Assembly (NCBI RefSeq): GCF_050948215.1
Contig: NW_027488909.1
Coordinates: 62,001-126,000, forward strand
Length of the DNA stretch: 64,000 nucleotides
Direction: 5' to 3'
DNA from: Halictus rubicundus
Taxonomy: Eukaryota > Arthropoda > Insecta > Hymenoptera > Halictidae
The notes beneath the pieces are model-generated. The model did not search any database and was not told the origin of the DNA. It saw only the letters and a program-made list of their open reading frames with translations. Of this stretch, positions 21,501-30,228 are shown piece by piece. The position numbers and the translations under genes are program-made. How positions within the stretch are numbered: the stretch's first letter is position 1; each line of letters starts with the position of its first letter.

Positions 21501-22016
21501 CAAAACGAGAACCGGGCGGGCGCTGCACCGCGCGATGCAGCTGTTCAGCCCACCCAGGAACCCCCGAAATTGATCGAGGCCACAGCTCGGCGAGATGCAG
21601 ATCCCGACAACCGCGATGTCCCCCCATTGCACCGCCACGAATCCCTCGCCCCGCTCCAGAAGGGAGACCGACGGGGACCCGGGGCGGCTTCCCGCCACTA
21701 TTACTACGGAGCCGATCTCGTCCCCCACCCAGAAGGGGTGTTCGGGGATTGCGTACGGCTCCGCCGCAACTGCCAGCCCAGCCCCCCACTCGCGCACGGC
21801 TTGGACAAACAGGTCCTGTGCCGCGCGCGAGTGGTTGAGGTTCGCCTGCAGAACCGGAGTAGGTTTAAAAGTACCTACTCTAACATGGGCTCTGCAGAGT
21901 CCCCTCCCTGGGAGGGCCGGGCCCCCGGCGCCGTCTGCGGCCGCTGCGCGGATGCAGCCCCAGACGCGCCCTTCTCTTTCGTCGCCGCGCGGCCCCTCTT
22001 GGGAGCCGGGGCACAC
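18510..22016 (-). CDS. ORF2: endonuclease, reverse transcriptase, zinc finger
   Basis: A 1168-residue frame from its first Met; about the first 45 residues overlap ORF1 in another frame and are probably not translated as such. The APE-type endonuclease spans about 55-255: LQANLNHS (N59/N61), AEPY (E86), GDFNAH (173-178), SIVDLTWGT (D224), SDHTPI (249-254). Reverse transcriptase spans about 480-760: KAPGPDGVPG, GYRPICLL, FGFREGLST, LDIANAFNT (D623), VPQGSVLGPLLW and YADD (710-713). A CCHC motif C-x2-C-x8-H-x4-C (C1008, C1011, H1020, C1025) closes the conserved part. All catalytic residues are present. The protein would nick the target and copy the element RNA there (target-primed reverse transcription). 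It overlaps ORF1 by up to 142 bp in the -1 frame; how translation starts is not clear from sequence. Confidence 0.95.
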   Translation of the reverse strand: MCPGSQEGPRGDEREGRVWGCIRAAAADGAGGPALPGRGLCRAHVRVGTFKPTPVLQANLNHSRAAQDLFVQAVREWGAGLAVAAEPYAIPEHPFWVGDEIGSVVIVAGSRPGSPSVSLLERGEGFVAVQWGDIAVVGICISPSCGLDQFRGFLGGLNSCIARCSARPVLVLGDFNAHAVSWGSPRTTTRGSEVLTWAAGLDLRLINRGSTPTCVRPQGVSIVDLTWGTPSAVRRVSGWRVAEEIEIASDHTPIVMDVWPTLHARDSRPGRGDRRPRWALKRLDADAFGAAVAAATWTGPALSELAPAQGARRLREVMTAVCDTAMPRSRFAPRRAAYWWSAGIAELRRACNAARRRYGRARRRRDDEEATARLGGEYRAALGVLRRAIARAKADAWSELVGMVDSDPWGRPYKLVMNKLRAWAPPVTESMDPHLLEGVVASLFPREGGQLRRSHWEQEPLSWSAEWEVSAGELGEAMAGARRVGRKAPGPDGVPGRALVLALEGGLAAELRQLYNGCLREGVFPTEWKSGRLVLLPKGGKSRDSPSGYRPICLLDEAGKLFERVLVGRLVRHLSAGGVPDLSGVQFGFREGLSTVDAIRRVRALSEACTRGGGGVALAISLDIANAFNTVPWDRIMEALVFHRVPLYLRRVIGSYLSDRGIEYPGRYGMVRRGVVRGVPQGSVLGPLLWNLAYDRVLREEMPPGVSLTCYADDTLVLATGRYAKEAICLAERGAWRAVRAIRSLGLELSVEKTRAMWFLRSARLAAPPQCWICVGEGMVRVGSQMRYLGLELDGRWRFDRHLESLAPRAERATAALGRLLPNLGGPCGRVRRLFAVVVRVLVLYGAPVWARDVLARGRSGGTRSLLRRIERRLAIGIVRGYRTISYATAMVMSGLIPLELEARVLADVHTHSRELRLRGVAPDQARLMVDELRRHARRHAAREWRDSLPGTREGERRAVRAILPVFDQWNRGWMGHRVSYRVTQVMSGHGRFGDYLCRIGRETEEACHHCGEPRDTAQHTLEECPAWGGERRALRRAVGHDLSLPAVVAAAAGGEEAWRGLASFCERVMLRKEAAERDRERNHDPGRRGGGAAGYAPGAYPRCGASDASGDALDDLEAGDRISPYTRSPTASPEAAGHLGRGPGSSSGGLTGGEGATSSVAWCLPIE

Positions 22017-24037
22017 GCTTTGGCCCCGAATCTATGGCCCGATGGTCTCCCCAGGTCCGCGCAGAGCGGACACCTGGGGGCGGCCTTGCAGACCGAAGCC
22101 CGGTGCTCCGCCGCCCCGCAGCGGTAGCACAACGCGCCTCTGTCGACCGCGCTCTTGCATGTCGCCCGCGTGTGCCCCGTCTCCAAGCAACGGAAGCATT
22201 GGAGGGGCCGCTCCCTCAGCGCCTCGACGCGGGCCGAGGACCAGCCGACCAGCAGCCGGCCTCCCGCCACCACTTTCTTGACGGCCGCGAGGGGGCCCTG
22301 GGCCCAACAGAAGCCCAGCGCCTGCTCCGAGGCAGGTCTGCGGATCTCGCCGACCCGGAACTCCGCCGCGGAACACCCCCCCGCCGCCGCCAGCGCCACC
22401 GCTACGTCCCCGGACGACACCGAGTCGTCCAGGCCCGCCACGCGCACCTCGCCGCGCTTGACCGCCTGGGAGACCTTAACCCCGGTCACCCCTAGCGCCT
22501 CGGCGATCCTCCCGGAGAGGGCCCGTGCCTTCTCCTGGCACCCCGTGCCCCTGACCTCCAGGAGGATCCCGCCGGTTTTCGACCGCCTGGGAAGCACCCC
22601 CGACTCGATCCCGATAGCCTTGAGGTCCACCCTCTCTTTTGCCCTGGCCATCACCTCCGAATAAGTGAGCTTGCAGCTCTCGGGGATGGTGATGGCCACT
22701 GCTCCGGTTCTGGGGGTGCGTCCCAGGCCACCGTCCCTCCCGGCGGCGGGCTTCGCCGCGCTCGCGCCGCCCTGCACTCGTGCGCCGCCCGCCGCCCTCG
22801 GCTCCCTCGCAGCCTGCAGCCGTGAAGCGGCGGCAGCTGCCTCGGCCGCGACTGCTCTCGCCGCAGCCTCCTCCGTGGCCATCTTCTTCTTGGCCCTCTT
22901 CGCCGCCTTGCTCGTCACCTCCATCCACGAGGCCGGGACGACCGGTGGCGGAATGACAACGGGGGGCACCACCCTCACGTTGGACACGACCACCGGTCCA
23001 GTCCCCTTGGTGACAGACGTCGCAGGCAGAGAAGCCACCGGTGTCGCCTCGCGCGCCGATTTACCCTCCGCCCGGAGGGCCGGGGCCAACCCGGCCAGAA
23101 TCGTCCGGAACCGCTCCTCCATCCGGGCCTCTAGCTCCCGGTTCCTGGCCGTTATCAGCCCGCCGACCCGGAGAAGCAGGGCTTCGGAGTCCAAAACTCC
23201 CACTCCCTCCCCCGACGACCCCATCGCCTCCGTCCCCCGCGTACGGACCCCCGCTGTCGAGGAGGCGGGGGGCGCTTCCCCTATTGGAGCATGTCCCGCC
23301 CGGCGACCGCTGTCGGTGTTAGCCCGGCGCCCGGCCTCCATTGACCGGAGCCTCGACCGGAGGTCACCCGCCTCCTTCGCGAGGGCCGCGTTCTGCTCGC
23401 GGAGACGGGCCACCTCCTGGCTCCGCTGCCACGCCATCCCGGTAAAGCACCGCTGCATCAAGGTGGTGCAGTGGGCCCTGGCGACTGCAGAACAATCCCG
23501 CAAGTCTTTAGCCAGGTCCCCCTTGAGGCCCTTTGAGACGGTGGAGACTCTCTCCACCCTCAACATCGCCTCCTCCACCTCCCCTACTAGCTGCGCTGTC
23601 GGCATCCTCCCACCCAGCTCGATGAGGTCACCGACCCTCCTCTTCTGACTCCTCTCGGCGCGGCCGCCGAGGGCCAGATCCATGATGGGCGTCCCCGACG
23701 AGCCCTCCCCGGGGTCCGTCCGCGACACCGACCCGCCGCGGGTGTGCTGCCCCCCCTCTAACCGGGCACGCTTGGGGTCAGAGACCCCAGATGTCGCGCC
23801 CCGCTTCTCCGCGCCCCCGCGCGTCACGATCGAGCCGACGGAGCTCGAGATGGAGATGATTGTTTCATCCCCATCCGAGTCCTCGTCCGCGATGACCACG
23901 ACCGCGTCCTCCCCGGCAGTAACCGCTGCCATCCCCTCCCCGGCAGTGACCGCTGCCGTCTCTTCCCCAACCGTCGCTGCTGCCGTATCGGCAGCCTCCC
24001 CCACAACATCGAGATTTTTTTCATTATTTGTTTCCAT
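21875..24037 (-). CDS. ORF1: R1-clade Gag with three zinc knuckles
   Basis: I start it at the Met beginning METNNEK (24035-24037). The frame is open 27 codons further, to an ATG at 24116-24118 formed across the satellite junction. Numbered from that junction ATG the frame has 747 residues. The N-terminal part is acidic and low in complexity, with imperfect AAVTAGE repeats at about 45-80. A coiled-coil-like stretch (SQEVARLREQNAALAKEAG) lies in the middle, followed by a basic, alanine-rich region. The C-terminal third has three knuckles: CFRCLETGHTRATC (641-654), CYRCGAAEHRASVC (664-677) and CPLCADLGRPSGHRFGAKAC (683-702). This triplet is characteristic of R1-clade Gag. The protein binds element RNA and, in TRAS/SART, helps direct it to the target. 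It ends in TAG at 21875-21877, inside the ORF2 frame. Confidence 0.93.
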   Translation of the reverse strand: METNNEKNLDVVGEAADTAAATVGEETAAVTAGEGMAAVTAGEDAVVVIADEDSDGDETIISISSSVGSIVTRGGAEKRGATSGVSDPKRARLEGGQHTRGGSVSRTDPGEGSSGTPIMDLALGGRAERSQKRRVGDLIELGGRMPTAQLVGEVEEAMLRVERVSTVSKGLKGDLAKDLRDCSAVARAHCTTLMQRCFTGMAWQRSQEVARLREQNAALAKEAGDLRSRLRSMEAGRRANTDSGRRAGHAPIGEAPPASSTAGVRTRGTEAMGSSGEGVGVLDSEALLLRVGGLITARNRELEARMEERFRTILAGLAPALRAEGKSAREATPVASLPATSVTKGTGPVVVSNVRVVPPVVIPPPVVPASWMEVTSKAAKRAKKKMATEEAAARAVAAEAAAAASRLQAAREPRAAGGARVQGGASAAKPAAGRDGGLGRTPRTGAVAITIPESCKLTYSEVMARAKERVDLKAIGIESGVLPRRSKTGGILLEVRGTGCQEKARALSGRIAEALGVTGVKVSQAVKRGEVRVAGLDDSVSSGDVAVALAAAGGCSAAEFRVGEIRRPASEQALGFCWAQGPLAAVKKVVAGGRLLVGWSSARVEALRERPLQCFRCLETGHTRATCKSAVDRGALCYRCGAAEHRASVCKAAPRCPLCADLGRPSGHRFGAKACAPAPKRGRAATKEKGASGAASAQRPQTAPGARPSQGGDSAEPMLE

Positions 24038-24949
24038 TTCTGGTCCCACGAGATTGGCAGGAAAAAACACGTCCGCCCGGGCAGAGCCTCCTTGCCCGGG
24101 TAAGGCTAATTTCCGCATCCTCTATCCTATCCTATCCTCTATCCTATCCTATCCTCTATCCTATCCTATCCTCTATCCTATCAAATCCCCTATCCTATCC
24201 TCTGTCCTATCCTATCCTCTATCCTATCCTATCCTCTATCCTATCCTATCCTCTATCCTATCCAATCCTCTATCCTATCCTATCCTCTGTCCTATCAAAT
24301 CCCCTATCCTATCCTCTGTCCTATCCTATCCTCTATCCTATCGTAACCTCTATCCTATCCTATCCTCTATCCTATCCTATCGTCTATCCTATCCTCTATC
24401 CTACCCTATCCTCTATCCTATCCTATCCTCTATCCTATCCTATCTTCTATCCTATCCTATCCTCTATCCTATCAAATCCCCTACCCTATCCTGTGTCCTA
24501 TCCTATCCTCTATCCTATCCTATCCTCTATCCTATCCTATCCTCTATCCTATCCTATCCTCTATCCTCTATCCTATCCTATCCTCTATCCTATCCTATCC
24601 TCTATACTATCCTATCGTCTATCCTATCCTCTATCCTATCCTATCCTCTATACTATCCTATCGTCTATCCTATCCTCTATCCTATCCTATACTCTATCCT
24701 ATCCTATCCTCCATCCTATCCTATCCTCTATCCTATCCTATCCTCTATCCTATCCTATCCTCTATCCTATCCTATCTTCTATCCTATCCTATCCTCTATC
24801 CTATCAAATCCCCTACCCTATCCTCTGTCCTATCCTATCCTCTATCCTATCCTATCCTCTATCCTATCCTATCCTCTATCCTCTATCCTATCCTATCCTC
24901 TATCCTATCCTATCCTCTATCCTATCCTATCCTCTATCCTATCAAATCC

Positions 24950-27900
24950 CCTACCCTATCCTCTGTCCTATCCTATCCTCTATCCTATCCTATCCTCTAT
25001 CCTATCCTATCCTCTATCCTCTATCCTATCCTATCCTCTATCCTATCCTATCCTCTATACTATCCTATCGTCTATCCTATCCTCTATCCTATCCTATACT
25101 CTATCCTATCCTATCCTCTATCCTCTATCCTATCCTATCCTCTATACTATCCTATCTTCTATCCTATCCTATCCTCTATCCTATCAAATCCCCTACCCTA
25201 TCCTGTGTCCTATCCTATCCTCTATCCTATCCTATATTCTATCCTATCCTATCCTCTATCCTCTATCCTATCCTATCCTCTATCCTATCCTATCTTCTAT
25301 CCTATCTTATCCTCTATCCTATCAAATCCCCTACCCTATCCTCTGTCCTATCCTATCCTCTATCCTATCCTATGCTCTATCCTATCCTATCCTCTATCCT
25401 CTATCCTATCCTATCCTCTATCCTATCCTATCCTCTATACTATCCTATCGTCTATCCTATCCTCCATCCTATCCTATCCTCTATCCTATCCTATGCTCTA
25501 TCCTATCCTATCCTCTATCCTATCCTATCTTCTATCCTATCCTATCCTCTATCCTATCAAATCCCCTACCCTATCCTCTGTCCTATCCTATCCTCTATCC
25601 TATCCTATCCTCTATCCTATCCTATCCTCTATCCTCTATCCTATCCTATCCTCTATCCTATCCTATCCTCTATACTATCCTATCGTCTATCCTATCCTCT
25701 ATCCTATCCTATACTCTATCCTATCCTATCCTCCATCCTATCCTATCCTCAATCCTATCCTTTCCTGTATCCTATCCAATCCTGTATCCTATCCTGTCCT
25801 CTATTCTATCCTACCCTCTATCCTATCCTATCCTCTTTCCGACCCTACCCTCTATCCTATCCTATCCTCTATCCTATCCTATCGTCTATCCTATCGTGAC
25901 CTCTATCCTATCCTATCCTCTATCCTATCCTATCCTCTATCCTCTATCCTATCCTATCCTCTATCCTATGCTATCCTCTATACTATCCTATCGTCTATCC
26001 TATCCGCTATCCTATCCTATACTCTATCCTATCCTATCCTCCATCCTATCCTATCCTCAATCCTATCCTTTCCTGTATCCTATCCAATCCTGTATCCTAT
26101 CCTGTCCTCTATTCTATCCTACCCTCTATCCTATCCTATCCTCGTTCCGATCCTACCCTCTATCCTATCCTATCGTCTATCCTATCCTCTATCCTATCCT
26201 ATCCTCTATCGTATCCTATCCTCTATCCTATCAAATCCCCTACTCTATCATCTGTACTATCCTATCCTCTATCCTATCCTATCCTCTATCCTATCCTATC
26301 CTCTATCGTATCCTATCCTCTATCCTATCAAATCCCCTACTCTATCATCTGTACTATCCTATCCTCTATCCTACCCTATCCTCTATCCTATCATATCCTC
26401 TATCCTACCGTAACCTCTATCCTATCCTATCCTCTATCCTATCCTATCGTCTATCCTATCCTGTATCCTATCCTATCCTCTATCCTATCCTATCCTCTAT
26501 CCTATCCTATCTTCTATCCTATCCTATCCTCTATCCTATCAAATCCCCTACCCTATCTTCTATCCTATCCTATCCTCTATCCTATCAAATCCCCTATCCT
26601 ATCCTCTATCCTATCCTATCATCTATCCTCTATCCTATCCAATCCTCTATCCTACCCTATCCTCTATCCTATCAAATCCCCTATCCTATCCTCTGTCCTA
26701 TCCTATCCTCCATCCTATCCTATCCTCTATCCTATCCTATCCTCTATCCTATCAAATCCCCTACCCTATCTTCTATCCTATCCTATCCTCTATCCTATCA
26801 AATCCCCTATCCTATCCTCTATCCTATCCTATCATCTATCCTCTATCCTATCCAATCCTCTATCCTATCCTATCCTCTATCCTATCAAATCCCCTACCCT
26901 ATCCTCTGTCCTATCCTATCCTCTATCCTATCCTATCATCTATCCTATCCTATCCTATCCACTATCCTATCCTATCCTCCATCCTATCCTATCCTACCTA
27001 TCCTATCCTATCCTATCCTCTATCCTATCCTATCCCTATCTATCCTATCCTATCCTCTATACTATCCTATCGTCTATCCTATCCTATCGTCTATCCTATC
27101 CTCTATCCTATCCTATACTCTATCCTATCCTATCCCCCATCCTATCCTTTCCTGTATCCTATCCAATCCTGTATCCTATCCTGTCCTCTATTCTATCCAC
27201 CCTCTATCCTATCCTCCTTTCCAATCCTACCCTCTATCCTATCCTATCCTCTATCCTACCCTACCTCGTCTATCCTATCCTCTATGCTATCCTATCCTCT
27301 ATCCTATCCTATCCTCTATCCTATCAAATCCCCTATCACTGTCCTATCCTATCCTCTAACCTATCCTATCCTCTATCCTATCCTATCCTCTATCCTATCC
27401 TATCCTCCTATCCTATCCTATCCTCTATCCTATCCTATCCTCTATCCTATCCTATCCTCTATCCTATCCTATCCTCTATCCTATCCTATCCTATCCTATC
27501 CTATCCTATCCTAATCCTATCCTCTATCCACTATCCTCTATCCTCTATCTCTATCCTACTCCTATCCTCTATCCTATCATCCCTATCCTAATCCTATCAA
27601 TCCTCTCCTATCCTCTATCCTATCCTATCCTCTATCCTATCCTATCCTCTAATCCTATCCTATCCTATCCTATCCTATCCTATCATCTATCCTTCTATCC
27701 TATCCTATCCTATCTATCCTATCCTATCCTCTATCCTATCCAATCCTCTATCCTATCCTATCCTCTATCCTATCCTATCTTCTATCCTATCCTATCCTCT
27801 ATCCTATCAAATCCCCTACCCTATCCTCTGTCCTATCCTATCCTCTATCCTATCCTATCATCTATCCTCTATCCTATCCAATCCTCTATCCTATCCTATC

Positions 27901-30228
27901 CTCTGTCCTATCAAATCCCCTATCCTATCCTCTATCCTATCCTATCCTATCCTCCATCCTATCTATCCTCAATCCTATCCTTTCCTGTATCCTATCCAAT
28001 CCTGTATCCTATCCTGTCCTCTATTCTATCCTACCCTCTATCCTATCCTATCCTCTTTCCGATCCTACCCTCTATCCTATCCTATCCTCTATCCTATCCT
28101 ATCGTCTATCCTATCCTCTATCCTATCCTATCCTCTATCCTATCCTATCCTGTATCCTATCGAATCCCCTACCCTATCATCTGTCCTATCCTATCCTCTA
28201 TCCAATCCTATCCTCTATCCTATCCTATCCTCTATCCTATCCTGTCCTCTATCCTCTATCCTATACTATCCTCTATCCAATCCTACCCCTCTATCCTATC
28301 CTATCGTCTATCCTATCCTCTATCTTATTCTATCCTCTATCCTATCCTATCCTCTATCCTATCCTATCTTCTATCCAATACTATCCTCTAACCTATCAAA
28401 TCCCCTATCCTAACCTATCAAATCCCCAATCCTATCCTCTATCCTATCCTATCATCTATCCTCTATCCTATCTAATCCTCTATCCTATCCTATCCTCTAT
28501 CCTATCCTATCCTCTATCCTATCAAATCCCCTACCCTATCATCTGTCCTATCCTATCCTCTATCCTATCCTATCCTCTATCCTATCCTATCCTCTATCCT
28601 ATCCTATCCTCTATCCTATCCTATCCTCTATCCTATCCTATCCTCTATCCTATCCTATCCTCTATCCTATCCTATCCTCTATCCTATCCTATCCTCTATC
28701 CTATCCTATCCTCTATCCAATCCTATCCTCTATCCTATCCTATCCTCTATCCTATCCTATCCTCTATCCTATCCTATCCTCTATCCTATCCTATCCTCTA
28801 TCCTATCCTATCCTCTATCCTATCCTATCCTCTATCCTATCCTATCCTCTATCCTATCCTATCCTCTATCCTATCCTATCCTCTACCTATCCTATCCTCT
28901 ATCCTATCCTATCCTCTATCCTATCCTATCCTCTATCCTCTATCCTATCCTATCCTATCCTCTATACTATCCTATCCTCTATCGTATCCTACCTCCATCC
29001 TATCAAATCCCCTACTCTATCATCTGTACTATCCTATCCTCTATCCTATCCTATCCTCTATCCTATCCTATCCTCTATCCTATCCTATCCTCTATCCTAT
29101 CCTATCCTCTATCCTATCCTATCCTCTATCCTATCCTATCCTCTATCCTATCCTATCCTCTATCCTATCCTATCCTCTATCCTATCCTATCCTCTATCCT
29201 CTATCCTATCCTATCCTATCCTCTATACTATCCTATCCTCTATCCTATCCTATCTTCTATCCTATCCTATCCTCTATCCTATCCTATCCTCTATCCTATC
29301 CTATCATCTATCCTATCCTATCTTCTATCCTATCCTATCCTCTATCCTATCCTATCCTCTATCCCATCCTGTCCTCTATCCTATCCTATCTTCTATCCTA
29401 TCCTATCCTCTATCCTATCAAATCCCCTACCCTATCCTCTATCCTATCCTATCCTCTATCCTATCCTATCCTCTATCCTATCCTATCCTCTATCCTATCC
29501 TATCCTCTATCCTATCCTATCCTCTATCCTATCCTATCCTCTATCCTATCCTATCCTCTATCCTATCCTATCCTCTATCCTATCCTATCCTCTATCCTAT
29601 CCTATCCTCTATCCTATCCTATCCTCTATCCTCTATCCTATCCTACCCTATCCTCTATACTATCCTATCCTCTATCCTATCCTATCTTCTATCCTATCCT
29701 ATCCTCTATCCTATCCTATCCTCTATCCTCTATCCTATCCTATCCTCTATCCTATCCTATCCTCTATCCTATCCTATCCTCTATCCTATCCTATCCTGTA
29801 TCCTATCCTATCCTCTATCCTCTATCCTATCCTATCCTCTATACTATCCTATCCTCTATCCTATCCTATCTTCTATCCTATCCTATCCTCTATCCTATCC
29901 TATCCTCTATCCTATCCTATCCTCTATCCTATCCTATCCTCTATCCTCTATCCTATCCTATCCTCTATCCTATCCTATCCTCTATCCTATCCTATCCTCT
30001 ATCCTATCCTATCCTCTATCCTATCCTATCCTCTATCCTATCCTATCCTCTATCATCTATCCTATCCTATCTTCTATCCTATCCTATCCTCTATCCTATC
30101 CTATCCTCTATCCTATCCTATCCCCTATCCTATCCTATCCTCTATCCTATCCTATCCTCTATCCTCTATCCTATCCTATCTTCTATCCTATCCTATCCTC
30201 TATCCTATCCTATCCTCTATCCTATCCT
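24950..30228 (+). repeat. Higher-order copy A (about 5.3 kb)
   Basis: The pattern of variant units here recurs in 30,290-35,614. TCCTGTGTCC is at 25201 and 30535 (shift 5334), the frame ends near 25,899 and 31,233 match (5334), and the cassette at 27,992 matches 33,361 (5369). The growing shift shows small indels. The part from about 26,970 to 29,000 has many single-base indels that copy B lacks. Confidence 0.75.

Larger units (their letters stand above)
18263..24116 (-). mobile_element. R1-clade non-LTR retrotransposon, apparently intact
   Basis: A G+C-rich 5.85-kb element in the satellite, read right to left. It has an ORF1 Gag with three zinc knuckles, an ORF2 with an APE-type endonuclease, reverse transcriptase and a C-terminal zinc finger, a 3' untranslated region of about 230 bp and an 18-nt A tail. 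Neither frame shows a stop or frameshift. The satellite reads TATCCTATCCTAT before the T run and ATCCTCTATCC after the other end, so insertion fell within the third TATCC of a unit and kept the register, with a target duplication of 0-2 bp. The triple-knuckle Gag and the ORF2 layout place it in the R1 clade (R1, TRAS, SART, Waldo, Mino), which contains many target-specific lineages. About 80 bp of 5' leader is short, so slight 5' truncation is possible. Confidence 0.93.

Noticed and set aside
18575..23648. Plus-strand frames inside the R1-clade element (such as 20395-21573 and 22665-23648)
   Set aside because: These are antisense shadows of G+C-rich Gag and ORF2 with low-complexity composition and no known motifs.
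23682..27359. 1225-residue plus-strand frame spanning the R1-clade element edge and satellite
   Set aside because: It is antisense to the Gag gene and then runs into stop-free satellite; it has no recognisable domain.
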